Counted from the first letter of the stretch, positions 28,345 to 37,712 are shown. The stretch is 64,000 bases of DNA from Aquimarina sp. AU474 (GCF_900312815.1 NZ_OMPE01000003.1:62001-126000), one strand, 5' to 3'. The notes: a model not told the origin generated them from the letters alone. Translations and numbers: made by a program.

Positions 28345-29037
28345 ATGAATGACGCTATACGTCTTGAACCAGAAAAAATTATAAAAACCATTGACCAACT
28401 AGAAAAGCGAATTTCGGATCGTTTTCCAAATTCAAGCCTTAAAGAAGTTTGTCATCAATTCTTGACTGTTGCTCAAAAAAGTAAGCAAAATATTCAATGG
28501 ATTTCTAATCCCAACGTATCACTCCGACTTTTTTCTTATCTCATTATATTAATAGGAGTAGCAGGACTACTATACAGTATCACCTTTATTGACTTAAAGA
28601 TAGAAAACACAACACTTTCTAATGTTGTTACCATTTCAGAAGCTATATTTAATGACATTATTTTATTGGGTGCTGCAATTTTCTTCTTAGTTTCATTAGA
28701 ATCTAGATTAAAAACAAAACGGGCCCTAAAATCATTAAATGAACTTAGAGTAATTGCTCACGTTATAGATATGCACCAACTCACCAAGGATCCATATGTA
28801 AACGACTCACCAGAATCAGCAACAACTAATTCACCCCGTCGTACCTTAACCAAATTTGAATTACAGCGTTATCTTGACTATTGCTCTGAAGCCACTGCCT
28901 TAATAGGAAAAGTAGCTGCCCTATATTCTCAAAGTTTACCTGATGAAGCTGTAGTGCGAGCTGTAAATGAAATCGAAACTTTAACCACTGGGTTAAGTAG
29001 GAAAATATGGCAAAAACTTATTATTTTAAATGATTAA
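28345..29037 (+). CDS. Hypothetical protein with two membrane helices
   Basis: 230 aa. The N-terminal 70 residues are helical and soluble. Two transmembrane helices follow (about 70-92, LFSYLIILIGVAGLLYSITF; about 105-126, IFNDIILLGAAIFFLVSL), then a cytoplasmic helical region. I do not recognise the family. It lies between the M3 terminator and the M16 peptidase, 26 bases upstream of the latter, so the two may share a transcript. Confidence 0.75.
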   Translation: MNDAIRLEPEKIIKTIDQLEKRISDRFPNSSLKEVCHQFLTVAQKSKQNIQWISNPNVSLRLFSYLIILIGVAGLLYSITFIDLKIENTTLSNVVTISEAIFNDIILLGAAIFFLVSLESRLKTKRALKSLNELRVIAHVIDMHQLTKDPYVNDSPESATTNSPRRTLTKFELQRYLDYCSEATALIGKVAALYSQSLPDEAVVRAVNEIETLTTGLSRKIWQKLIILND

Positions 29038-29063
29038 ATATCAATTATCAAAAATTCATAATC

Positions 29064-31922
29064 ATGCGAACAATCAAATTTTTAACTGTAACACTTCTAA
29101 TTTTTGGAACGCTTGTTTCTTGTAAAAAAGAAACTGTTTCTCAAGAAAATACTTCTGAGGTTAAAGAATTCAAGGTCGATTTTGAAAAATTCACCTTAGA
29201 CAATGGTCTTCAAGTTATTTTTCATGTTGACAAATCAGATCCGGTTGTAGCCGTAGCGTTAACAGCTCATGTAGGTTCTGCCCGAGAAAAAGAAGGAAGA
29301 ACCGGTTTTGCGCATTTGTTTGAACATTTACTCTTTTTAGAATCCGAAAACTTGGGAAAGGGTGGCTTAGATAAAATGAGTGCCAGGATAGGTGGATCCG
29401 GAGCGAATGGTTCTACTAGTAGAGATAGAACAAATTATTATCAAACAGTACCCAAAGATGCCTTAGAGAAAATGATTTGGGCAGAAGCAGATAAACTAGG
29501 ATATTTTATTAATACGGTTACCGATCCTGTTTTAGCAAAAGAGAAACAAGTAGTTAAAAATGAAAAACGACAAAGTATAGACAACAGGCCATATGGACAC
29601 GTTTCATATGTTATTGATAAAAACATATATCCAAAAGAGCACCCTTATAACTGGCAAGTTATAGGGTCTCTAGAAGACTTACAAAATGCTACCCTTCAAG
29701 ATGTTAAGGATTTTTATAATCGTTGGTATGTTCCTAATAATGTTACCTTGACTATTGCCGGAGATTTTGACACAGAGCAGGCAAAGGCATGGGTTCATAA
29801 ATACTTTGATGAAATCAAACGTGGTGAAGACATACCAAAACTCGAGAAACAAACTATTGTTCTTAATGAAACAAAAAAATTATATTATGAAGATAATTTT
29901 GCTCGTCTCCCGCAGTTAACTATAACCTGGCCCACTGTATATCAATATCACCCGGATTCATACGCATTAGAGGTATTAGCCAATTACCTTTCTGAAGGTA
30001 AAAAAGCACCTTTTAATAGAGTATTGGTAGAAGACAAAAAACTCACTTCAGAAGTTACTATGTTTAATTTTGGGACAGAGTTAGCAGGAGATTTTCAATT
30101 AATCATAAATGGTTTCGGAAAAGTAGACCTTAACGATATAGACCAAGGCATTACTGAAGCATTTTCTAAATTTGAAACAGAAGGAATTTCTCAGCAAGAC
30201 CTTGATCGTATTAAAGCAGGTCAAGAAACTGCTTTTTATAATCGATTGTCTAGTGTTTTGGGTAAAGGTTTTCAATTAGCTCAGTATGAAATTTTTGCAG
30301 GAGATCCAGGTTTCATAAATAAAGATGTTCAAAATATCCTAGCTGTTACGACCGAAGATATAAAACGTGTGTATAACCAATATATTAAAGGTAAACATTA
30401 TGTAGCTACTAGTTTTGTTCCTATCGGGCAAACCGATCTTGTTTTAAAAAATTCTAAGCTCGCCGAAGTTGTTGAAGAAAAAATAATAGAAGGCGCCGAA
30501 GAAACTTTTGATGCTGGTATTATTGCCGACTATGAAAATACTCCATCTAGTTTTGATCGCTCTGTAGAACCAGAATATGGTGATACACCAGTAGTTAAAG
30601 TTCCTGAGGTATGGGAAGATAAACTTTCTTCGGGAATAGAAATATATGGAATTGAAAATGATGAAGTTCCTTTAGTACAGTTCAGAATAGATATCAGAGG
30701 TGGGCTTTTATTAGAAAAACCCGAGTTGGTAGGAGTCTCTAATTTATTAGCACAATTAATGACCAAAGGAACAAAAACAAAAACAACTGAAGAACTAGAG
30801 AATGCTATTGAAAGCCTTGGCGCATTAATCAACATAAATTCGGGGAATGAAAATATAATGATTAATGGTAGTACTTTATCTAAGAATTATGATAAAACAA
30901 TAGCCTTGGTACAAGAAATGATATTAGAACCTAGATGGGATGAAAAAGAATTTGATCTCATCAAACAAAGCGTTATAAGTCGTATCCAACAACAAAGTGC
31001 CAACCCTAGAAGCATTGCTAATAATGCATTTGCAAAAATCACCTATGGTAAAGATCATATTTTTTCTCATAACAATTTAGGTACAGAAACATCTGTTAAT
31101 TCTATACGCATAGATGATTTAAAAAATTATTATAACACTAATATAGCCCCTAACGTAACTAAAATTCATGTTGTCGGTGATATTGCCAGCGATAAAGTAA
31201 AAACATCTTTAACTGGGCTTGACAAAAATTGGGAACAGAAAGAGGTGAAATTCCCAGTTTTACCAAGTAGTATTGCTCCAGAACAATCAAAGGTTTATTT
31301 TTATGATGTGCCGGGTGCAAAGCAATCTCAAATACGATTTGGATATCCTGCATTAGCGGCTACGGACGCAAATTATTACCCTGCACAAATTATGAATTAC
31401 CGCTTAGGAGGTGGTGGATTTGCATCTCAATTCACACAACAATTGCGTGAAGGAAAGGGATACACTTATGGTATTGGATCAAGGTTTTCGGGTAGTACTA
31501 TTCCTGGTCAATTTATGATTTTTAGTGGTGTACGATCTAATGTTACCTATGAATCCTCAAGTTTAGTCAAAGAAATTTTGGGGGATTATGGAAAAAATTA
31601 TAATGACAAAGATCTGGAAATTACAAAAAGTTCTTTGATTAAGAGTAATGCGCGAGCATTCGAAACCCCTAACTCTAAATTAAATATGTTGAGAAACATA
31701 AGCACTTTTAAATTTCCGAAAGACTACGTTACACAACGAGAAGCTATTGTAAAAAACATGACCATCGAAGAAATTAAAAAATTAGCAGATACATACCTCG
31801 ACCCCAATAAAATGATCTATTTGGTCGTAGGAGATGCAAAGACTCAATTAAAAAAGCTAGATCAGCTAGGTTTTGGTACTCCTATATTATTAAACCAGGA
31901 AAATGAAACTATAAAGAACTAA
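29064..31922 (+). CDS. M16-family zinc peptidase, two-domain lipoprotein
   Basis: 952 aa. Signal peptide and lipobox (FGTLVSC). The first M16 domain has the inverted zinc motif HLFEH (H84-H88) with the downstream Glu in VVKNEKRQS. The second, inactive M16 domain starts near 515 (SGIEIYGIENDEVPLVQFRI) and includes LGGGGFASQFTQQLREGKGYTYG, the Arg-Tyr substrate site. Pitrilysin-like enzymes degrade peptides. It is the third exported metallopeptidase within 8.4 kb. A hairpin terminator follows. Confidence 0.95.
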   Translation: MRTIKFLTVTLLIFGTLVSCKKETVSQENTSEVKEFKVDFEKFTLDNGLQVIFHVDKSDPVVAVALTAHVGSAREKEGRTGFAHLFEHLLFLESENLGKGGLDKMSARIGGSGANGSTSRDRTNYYQTVPKDALEKMIWAEADKLGYFINTVTDPVLAKEKQVVKNEKRQSIDNRPYGHVSYVIDKNIYPKEHPYNWQVIGSLEDLQNATLQDVKDFYNRWYVPNNVTLTIAGDFDTEQAKAWVHKYFDEIKRGEDIPKLEKQTIVLNETKKLYYEDNFARLPQLTITWPTVYQYHPDSYALEVLANYLSEGKKAPFNRVLVEDKKLTSEVTMFNFGTELAGDFQLIINGFGKVDLNDIDQGITEAFSKFETEGISQQDLDRIKAGQETAFYNRLSSVLGKGFQLAQYEIFAGDPGFINKDVQNILAVTTEDIKRVYNQYIKGKHYVATSFVPIGQTDLVLKNSKLAEVVEEKIIEGAEETFDAGIIADYENTPSSFDRSVEPEYGDTPVVKVPEVWEDKLSSGIEIYGIENDEVPLVQFRIDIRGGLLLEKPELVGVSNLLAQLMTKGTKTKTTEELENAIESLGALININSGNENIMINGSTLSKNYDKTIALVQEMILEPRWDEKEFDLIKQSVISRIQQQSANPRSIANNAFAKITYGKDHIFSHNNLGTETSVNSIRIDDLKNYYNTNIAPNVTKIHVVGDIASDKVKTSLTGLDKNWEQKEVKFPVLPSSIAPEQSKVYFYDVPGAKQSQIRFGYPALAATDANYYPAQIMNYRLGGGGFASQFTQQLREGKGYTYGIGSRFSGSTIPGQFMIFSGVRSNVTYESSSLVKEILGDYGKNYNDKDLEITKSSLIKSNARAFETPNSKLNMLRNISTFKFPKDYVTQREAIVKNMTIEEIKKLADTYLDPNKMIYLVVGDAKTQLKKLDQLGFGTPILLNQENETIKN

Positions 31923-31940
31923 ATACTTACATACTTTTAA

Positions 31941-31970
31941 AAAAAAAGAGGGGATAACCCCTCTTTTTTA
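31941..31970 (+). terminator. Terminator after the M16 peptidase
   Basis: Stem AAAAAAGAGGGG / CCCCTCTTTTTT with an ATAA loop, followed by a T run. Confidence 0.9.
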
Positions 31971-32040
31971 GTATCAAATTATACCTGGACGCATGGTGTA
32001 TTTATCAAAAATTCAACAATCGCATTTGGTATTTTAAAAT

Positions 32041-32074
32041 AGTATTTAGATATTTGTCTAAATATATAAATACT
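32041..32074 (+). promoter_or_regulatory. Nested dyad, candidate SdpR autoregulatory operator
   Basis: An inner perfect inverted repeat TATTTAGA / TCTAAATA (32043-32050, 32057-32064; 6-base spacer) sits inside an outer one AGTATTTA / TAAATACT (32041-32048, 32067-32074). The outer arm touches the sdpR-like ATG at 32075. Dyads of this AT-rich kind next to their own gene are usual ArsR-family operators; binding here is inference. Confidence 0.6.
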
Positions 32075-32407
32075 ATGAATTCCGTTTTTAAAGCTTTAAA
32101 CGATAAAACAAGGCGAGAAATCCTTACACTACTAAAAGAAAAGGATCTAAATGCTGGTGAGATTGCCGATTTTTTCAACATTAGCAAACCCAGTATTTCT
32201 CATCATTTAGACATTCTTAAAAGAGCAGATTTAATAACTTCTGTCAAAAACGGACAATTTGTTACATACTCCATAAACACATCGGTGTTAGATGAATTGT
32301 TTCAATGGATTTATAATTTAAAAGAAGAAAAAAATGAAGTTTCAAATAAGAAGGGAAATTCCGTTTTGGATACTGATAGCATCTCCGATCCTTTATCTGA
32401 TATTTAG
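32075..32407 (+). CDS. sdpR: ArsR/SdpR-family transcriptional repressor
   Basis: 110 aa from the ATG at 32075 (MNSVFKALNDKTRREIL, the family start); a TTG 21 bases upstream lies inside the dyad and is rejected. Winged HTH: KTRREILTLLKEKDLNAGEIA, then the recognition helix ISKPSISHHLDILKRADLI and the wing KNGQFVTYSIN. It has no Cys metal-binding site, in keeping with the SdpR rather than the metal-sensing subgroup. Its last 74 bases overlap the SdpI-like gene, so the two are translationally linked. In Bacillus, SdpI sequesters SdpR at the membrane. Confidence 0.88.
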   Translation: MNSVFKALNDKTRREILTLLKEKDLNAGEIADFFNISKPSISHHLDILKRADLITSVKNGQFVTYSINTSVLDELFQWIYNLKEEKNEVSNKKGNSVLDTDSISDPLSDI

Positions 32408-32984
32408 CTGGAAAAATGTTCCAGAGAATATTCCTGTGCATTACAATATATTTGGTGAGCCAGACAAATGGGATAGTAAGTTGAACTTTTTGATAATGGC
32501 AATAGTACTCTCTCTATTAACATATCTACTATTATTATCTGCTCTTTATATAGATCCTAAAAAAAGAATTTCGGAAATGGGGAATAAATTTCATCATTTG
32601 AGATTTATCATGACTTCGCTTATTGCCATGATTTTCATACTCATGATCTACGCAAATATTAATAGCCTTGCCAACTTCAAAAATTACTTAAGTATTCTTT
32701 TAGGTGTCTTATTTATTCTTTTTGGCAATTATTTCAGAAGTTTAAAACCAAATTATTTTATAGGTATCCGCACTCCTTGGGCTTTAGAAAATGATATAGT
32801 CTGGCGACGTACACATCGTTTTGGAAGTAGTTTATGGTTTTTTGGAGGATGTATTATCATACTAGTGAACCTGATACCCATATTACAGATCATGGCATGG
32901 TATAGCACCATGTGTATCATTTTAATGCTAATTCTGATCCCAATCATATATTCATACTCAATATACAGAAAATTAGAATCCTAA
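32334..32984 (+). CDS. sdpI: SdpI-family membrane protein (immunity/signal transducer)
   Basis: 216 aa with six hydrophobic helices. The DUF1648-type N-terminal motif IPVHYNIFGEPDKWDS comes after the first helix, and the SdpI signature GNYFRSLKPNYFIGIRTPW, then WRRTHRFG, around 130-165. In Bacillus subtilis SdpI gives immunity to the SdpC toxin and removes SdpR from DNA. No toxin-like partner gene is evident here. It begins within sdpR (74-base overlap) and its stop overlaps the next start (TAATG). Confidence 0.88.
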   Translation: MKFQIRREIPFWILIASPILYLIFSWKNVPENIPVHYNIFGEPDKWDSKLNFLIMAIVLSLLTYLLLLSALYIDPKKRISEMGNKFHHLRFIMTSLIAMIFILMIYANINSLANFKNYLSILLGVLFILFGNYFRSLKPNYFIGIRTPWALENDIVWRRTHRFGSSLWFFGGCIIILVNLIPILQIMAWYSTMCIILMLILIPIIYSYSIYRKLES

Positions 32985-33913
32985 TGAAAATAAAATATCT
33001 AACTATACTACTCATACTAATTGTACATGCAAATCTTTTATTTGCACAACAAGAAATTGAAATTTTATCGGATGGTCTATCATTATCAGGAACCATTTTA
33101 AGTCCTACTAACAAAGCCAATACAGTAGTTTTACTTATATCTGGTTCTGGTAATACAAATAGAGATGGCAACGTATTAAATGCAGGATATACTAACAATA
33201 GTATGAAAATCATAGCCGAAACTCTTAATGATAACGGCATTGCCTCATTAAGGTATGACAAAAGGGGAGTCGGAAAAAGCATTAATGATACCTTTAATGA
33301 AGCACACCTTAACTTTAATCAATACGTAAGTGATGCCATAGCGTGCATTACTTATCTACAAAAAGAATTTGATCATGTAATAATAGCTGGTCACAGTCTT
33401 GGTGCCTTAGTTGGGATCTTGGCAGCACAAACAACCAAAGTAGATAAAATTATATGCCTAGCCGGAATTAGTGATTCTGGTTATAACACTATCAAACGTC
33501 AGTTATCTTCGCAACCAAAGTTTGCAAAGGATGCAGCCTTTCCTATTTTAGACAATATTAAGAATGGAAACAAAGTTGATAGTGTTCCTCCTTTTTTGGC
33601 TGCTCTTTTTAGGCCAGAGATACAAGGTTATCTAAAATCATTTATTTCTTATAATCCCCAAGAAGAAATAAAAAAACTAAATATCCCTATTTTAATTATT
33701 CAAGGTAGTACGGATATTCAGATTACCACTGAAGAAGCCAAAAAAATGGGAGAAGCTAACAGAAGGGCAAAATTAATACTCATCGATGAGATGAATCATG
33801 TTTTAAAAAGAGTTAGTGCTGATATCAACAAAAATTTAGCAACCTATAGCAATCCAAACTTACCCTTACATGAAGATCTTATGCCCCATATTATTGATTT
33901 TATCACCAAATAA
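32984..33913 (+). CDS. Exported alpha/beta hydrolase
   Basis: 309 aa from the ATG at 32984, which overlaps the sdpI stop by one base; the longer open frame upstream lies inside sdpI. Signal peptide 1-20 (ends LFAQ). Oxyanion region LLISGSGNTNRDGN, nucleophile elbow IIAGHSLGALVG (Ser of GHSLG), the acid in IQGSTDIQIT, and a late His in EMNHVLK complete a catalytic triad of the serine-aminopeptidase/esterase group. The substrate is unknown. Operon position suggests a role tied to the SdpR/SdpI response, perhaps acting on membrane or envelope compounds. Confidence 0.87.
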   Translation: MKIKYLTILLILIVHANLLFAQQEIEILSDGLSLSGTILSPTNKANTVVLLISGSGNTNRDGNVLNAGYTNNSMKIIAETLNDNGIASLRYDKRGVGKSINDTFNEAHLNFNQYVSDAIACITYLQKEFDHVIIAGHSLGALVGILAAQTTKVDKIICLAGISDSGYNTIKRQLSSQPKFAKDAAFPILDNIKNGNKVDSVPPFLAALFRPEIQGYLKSFISYNPQEEIKKLNIPILIIQGSTDIQITTEEAKKMGEANRRAKLILIDEMNHVLKRVSADINKNLATYSNPNLPLHEDLMPHIIDFITK

Positions 33914-34529
33914 TTTATTATTATAAATCAATCTTTTTGATTTTAGAATCAACATTTATAAAACAAAAAAATTCTACAACACATAGAAAGGCAAAAACCA
34001 TCTCTTTTTAATATAATATTAGTTCTACAACTAAAATAAAAAGAGAAAAACTATCTAAAAAAACAGAAAGAAATATTTAAAAACACGCTTCAATTATTTG
34101 TTTCCAAACTTCTAAAATTTCACTTCTCACATTTAGGTTTCTAATTTATTGAAGAGTGCAAAACAATCTCTAAAAAGAATTACATAATTACACTATAAAA
34201 GATGTTTTTTATAAGAAAATGATAAAACTAATGTAAATAACAGCTCCAATATTACCAAATTGTTAACAATATGGCTTTTTTTGAAAAAATTAACTTTATC
34301 ATTTTAATAAAAAAAATCACTTTTTTTAAGGATATATCATCTGTTTTTCTTGAATCATTATCAATTTAGAACTATACCCTTTGACCATGTTAAATATTCC
34401 CTTGTGTTAAATTACATCAATAACAATTCTACAAGATATCCCTTAGAGAAACTTTAAGATTTTGAATGCTTTTTTTAGATACTTTTGCCCTCGATTTGAA
34501 ACAAAAACTAATTCCAAAATAAAATTGAA
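33914..34529. other. AT-rich gene-free interval (616 bases)
   Basis: The longest non-coding stretch in the window. It is strongly AT-rich with many A and T runs; I find no open frame, tRNA, clear hairpin or repeat apart from a candidate promoter box near its right end. Confidence 0.6.
34480..34487 (+). promoter_or_regulatory. Candidate -7 box of the FN3 lipoprotein gene
   Basis: TACTTTTG fits TAnnTTTG; a TTTG lies at 34461-34464 (15-base gap, shorter than the usual spacing). The ATG follows 42 bases after the box. Confidence 0.4.
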
Positions 34530-34991
34530 ATGATTAAAAAATACCCTATTCTACTTGCTCTTGTTGCTGTATTAATCTCATGCGAAGCTGAAGAATTTGA
34601 CATCGCAAATGATGCAACTACTATTGGTACAACTGGTGAAGATCTTGAAAATGTAGATATCGAAATCGATCCTGATACAGTTTCAACTTCATGTGGCATA
34701 CCACAAAGGTTAAGCGCTAATGAAGTTTCTAACGAAGCGATTAATGTTACCTGGATCACAGAAACTACTAAACAAACTAGCTTTGAGGTAAGATATGTAG
34801 AACAACCAGAATCTATAGATGATACATCTACTGCTATTCTTAATGACTCTACACTTATTCCTGCCGAAACAAACAATGTAACTATTGGAAACTTAAAACC
34901 TTTAACAAATTACATAGTAATTGTTAGAACTAAATGTTCAGAAGGTACATTTAGCCAATGGAGTGAATCTGTTATTATTACAACTCTTTAA
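34530..34991 (+). CDS. Small lipoprotein with one fibronectin type III domain
   Basis: 153 aa. A short signal peptide ends at LISC with C18 lipidated; EAEEFD follows, an acidic run that could act as a surface-export signal. A linker of Thr/Asp/Glu precedes one FN3-like beta-sandwich (about 63-153): NEAINVTWITE, SFEVRYVE, NNVTIGNLKPLTNYIVIVRTKC and SQWSESVIITTL. Two Cys (about 54 and 137) could pair. The function is unknown; likely adhesive or structural at the cell surface. Confidence 0.8.
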   Translation: MIKKYPILLALVAVLISCEAEEFDIANDATTIGTTGEDLENVDIEIDPDTVSTSCGIPQRLSANEVSNEAINVTWITETTKQTSFEVRYVEQPESIDDTSTAILNDSTLIPAETNNVTIGNLKPLTNYIVIVRTKCSEGTFSQWSESVIITTL

Positions 34992-35056
34992 CAAATTATA
35001 TCTACTGCGGTACTATTTGAATTAGCCAAAAAAAATAATCGCGGTATATACTCATA

Positions 35057-35090
35057 AAAAGAGGGGATCTATATATAGATCCCCTCTTTT
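35057..35090. terminator. Bidirectional terminator, 34-base perfect palindrome
   Basis: The whole stretch is its own reverse complement, centred on ATATATAT, with AAAAGAGGGGATC at one end and its complement at the other. It separates the convergent FN3 lipoprotein and rimO genes. Confidence 0.9.
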
Positions 35091-35172
35091 ACTATTTTTT
35101 TTCTATATGTTTTTTAAAAGAATTAGCATATCCTTATCTAGATAAAAAGTTACAGAACTAAATTGAATTTTA

Positions 35173-36474
35173 TTAGATTACTTCTGCATAAAGATCAAAA
35201 TCCTCTGCTTCATATACTTTAACCGTTGAAAAATCACCAACTTTCAAGTAATATTTTGATGCATCAATTAAAACTTCGTTATCTACATCTGGAGAATCAA
35301 ACTCCGTTCTACCCACAAAGTATTGCCCCTCTTTTCGATCTATAACTACTCTAAATTCTTTTCCTATTTTTTGTTGATTCAATTCCCATGAAATTTGAGA
35401 TTGGATTTCCATAATCTCATTCGCTCTTTCCATTTTAACCTCCTCAGGAACGTCATCTTCAAGATTAAAAGCATGCGTATTCTCTTCATGAGAATAGGTA
35501 AAACAACCTAAGCGTTCAAATCGCATTTCTTTCACCCAATCTCGTAAGGTCTCAAAATCTTCCTGAGTCTCTCCTGGATATCCAACAATTAATGTAGTTC
35601 TTATAGTCATCTCGGGAACTGCAGTCCTAAACTCTTTTAAAAGCTTGGTAGTTTTCGCTTTGGTTGTCCCTCTTCGCATAGATTTCAATACCTGATCTGA
35701 TATATGTTGGAGAGGAATATCAATATAGTTACATACTTTTGGCTCTTTTTTCATGACATCTAGCACATCCATTGGAAAACCCGTGGGAAACGCATAATGT
35801 AACCGTATCCACTCTATACCATCTACTTTAACTAATGCTTTTAAAAGATCTGCTAATTTTCTTTCTTTATACAGATCCAATCCATAATAAGTAAGATCCT
35901 GAGCTATTAAAATCAATTCTTTCACACCATCTGCAGCTAATTTTTCTGCCTCTATAACCAATTCTTCAATTGGTGTCGAGCTATGTTTTCCTCGCATTAA
36001 TGGAATAGCACAAAACGAACATGGTCGATCACATCCTTCGGCTATTTTAAGATAAGCATAATTTTTTGGTGTAGTTGTTAAACGTTCACCTATTAGTTCA
36101 TGTTTATAATCTGCACCTAATGCTTTAAGCAAGCCAGGTAATTCTGTAGTTCCAAAATACTGATCTACATCAGGGATTTCTTCTTCTAAATCAGGCTTAT
36201 ACCTCTCCGACAAACACCCAGTCACAAAGACTTTATCAACCGATCCTTCTTCCTTTTTTTGCACATACTCAAGAATAGTATTAACCGATTCTTCTTTAGC
36301 GTTGGCAATAAAACCACAGGTATTAATTACAACAATATTGCCTTCTTCCTCATGAACTACTTCTTTGTTGTTTGCTTTTAATTGCCCCATTAGCACCTCA
36401 CTGTCGTATACATTTTTGCTACAACCGAGGGTAACTACATTGATTTTATTCTTTTTTAATGTCTTTGTTCTCAT
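35173..36474 (-). CDS. rimO: Ribosomal protein uS12 methylthiotransferase
   Basis: 433 aa from the ATG at 36474 (MRTKTLKKNKINVVTLGCSKN); a TTG 30 bases upstream is less likely. N-terminal MTTase domain with VTLGCSKNVYDSEVLMG, VINTCGF and VTGCLSERY, three Cys binding an auxiliary 4Fe-4S cluster. Radical-SAM motif C-x3-C-x2-C in AEGCDRPCSFCAIP. C-terminal TRAM domain ends the protein. It methylthiolates Asp89 of ribosomal protein uS12. It usually sits near ftsY in flavobacteria; here three genes intervene. Confidence 0.96.
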   Translation of the reverse strand: MRTKTLKKNKINVVTLGCSKNVYDSEVLMGQLKANNKEVVHEEEGNIVVINTCGFIANAKEESVNTILEYVQKKEEGSVDKVFVTGCLSERYKPDLEEEIPDVDQYFGTTELPGLLKALGADYKHELIGERLTTTPKNYAYLKIAEGCDRPCSFCAIPLMRGKHSSTPIEELVIEAEKLAADGVKELILIAQDLTYYGLDLYKERKLADLLKALVKVDGIEWIRLHYAFPTGFPMDVLDVMKKEPKVCNYIDIPLQHISDQVLKSMRRGTTKAKTTKLLKEFRTAVPEMTIRTTLIVGYPGETQEDFETLRDWVKEMRFERLGCFTYSHEENTHAFNLEDDVPEEVKMERANEIMEIQSQISWELNQQKIGKEFRVVIDRKEGQYFVGRTEFDSPDVDNEVLIDASKYYLKVGDFSTVKVYEAEDFDLYAEVI

Positions 36475-36611
36475 ATGCTTGAATAAAGGTGTGCAAAGAT
36501 ACAATGATTAATCAAAGTTTGTTGCATAAATTGAATAACTCTATGTATTAAAATATCTCTTCAATTAAACCTTTTGTATATTACATAGTCCAAATCTATA
36601 AATATTAAACT

Positions 36612-37712
36612 ATGAAAATGATTAATATCTTGTTTTTAGGATCTATTTTCGGATTAATTTCTTGTTCGAACGAATCTACAGATATTGATGAAATGGTTGT
36701 CGATATTCCTCCAGATCTTAACAAATTATACTTCCCTCCTATAGATTCTAATGATTGGGAAACACTAAGTATTCAAGACTTGGAATGGAACCAAGATCAA
36801 GAACAACAACTTTATAATTTTTTAGAAGATAACGACACAAAAGCATTCATAATCCTTAAAAGCGGTAGGATTGTTGTCGAAAAATATTTTAATGGGGCCT
36901 CTGCTTCAGATAACAATCCCTGGTATTCGGCAGGAAAAACGTTAACTGCATTTACAACAGGCATAGCTCAACAAGAAGGGTTACTAGATATAAATCAAAG
37001 TTCCTCAACGTATTTAGGAACAGAATGGGCATCCATATCAAACACACAAGAAGCTACAATTACGGTACGTAATCACTTAACAATGTCTACAGGGTTGGAT
37101 TACAATGTAAGTAATCAAAACTGTACCGATATGGATTGCTTAACATATTTAAATACGCCGGGAACATTTTGGTATTATCACAATGCAGCTTATACACTGC
37201 TTGCAGATATTATTACCAATGCCTCTAATCAAACTTACACTAATTATTTTAATCATAAACTAAGGGATCCAATCGGCATGAACGGCACTTGGATAAGCTT
37301 AGGTTATGCAAATGTATATTATAGTAACGCCAGAAGTATGGCGCGTTTTGGGTTATTAAATTTAAATAAAGGTTCTTGGGGTACAACTAAGATTCTTGAA
37401 GACGAAGAGTATTTTAACCAAATGACAACAACATCTCAAAATATGAATGCATCATATGGATATTTATGGTGGTTAAATGGAAAAAGTAGCTTTAGAGCTC
37501 CTGCTTTCGAAATTGAATTTGCAGGAGAACTTATACCTGAAGCTCCCCAAGACCTTATAGCTGGTTTAGGCAAAAATGATCAAAAATTATATGTTGTACC
37601 CAGTCAAAACCTAGTAGTAATACGAATGGGAGATGATACAGGAGAGTCACTTTTAGGCCCCTCTAGTTTTGATAATGAACTCTGGAAAAGAATTAATCTT
37701 TTAATTAATTAG
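36612..37712 (+). CDS. Serine hydrolase lipoprotein (class C beta-lactamase-like)
   Basis: 366 aa. Lipobox GLISC, C18 lipidated. Penicillin-binding-protein-like fold: SxxK motif SAGK (S106-K109) and the YxN motif YHN near 192. SMARFGLLNLNKGSWG and GYLWWLNG are typical of the beta-lactamase/esterase EstB group. The substrate is unknown; D-amino-acid esters, peptides or polyesters are all hydrolysed by relatives. Its stop overlaps the convergent amidase gene by 8 bases, and there is no terminator between them. Confidence 0.85.
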   Translation: MKMINILFLGSIFGLISCSNESTDIDEMVVDIPPDLNKLYFPPIDSNDWETLSIQDLEWNQDQEQQLYNFLEDNDTKAFIILKSGRIVVEKYFNGASASDNNPWYSAGKTLTAFTTGIAQQEGLLDINQSSSTYLGTEWASISNTQEATITVRNHLTMSTGLDYNVSNQNCTDMDCLTYLNTPGTFWYYHNAAYTLLADIITNASNQTYTNYFNHKLRDPIGMNGTWISLGYANVYYSNARSMARFGLLNLNKGSWGTTKILEDEEYFNQMTTTSQNMNASYGYLWWLNGKSSFRAPAFEIEFAGELIPEAPQDLIAGLGKNDQKLYVVPSQNLVVIRMGDDTGESLLGPSSFDNELWKRINLLIN

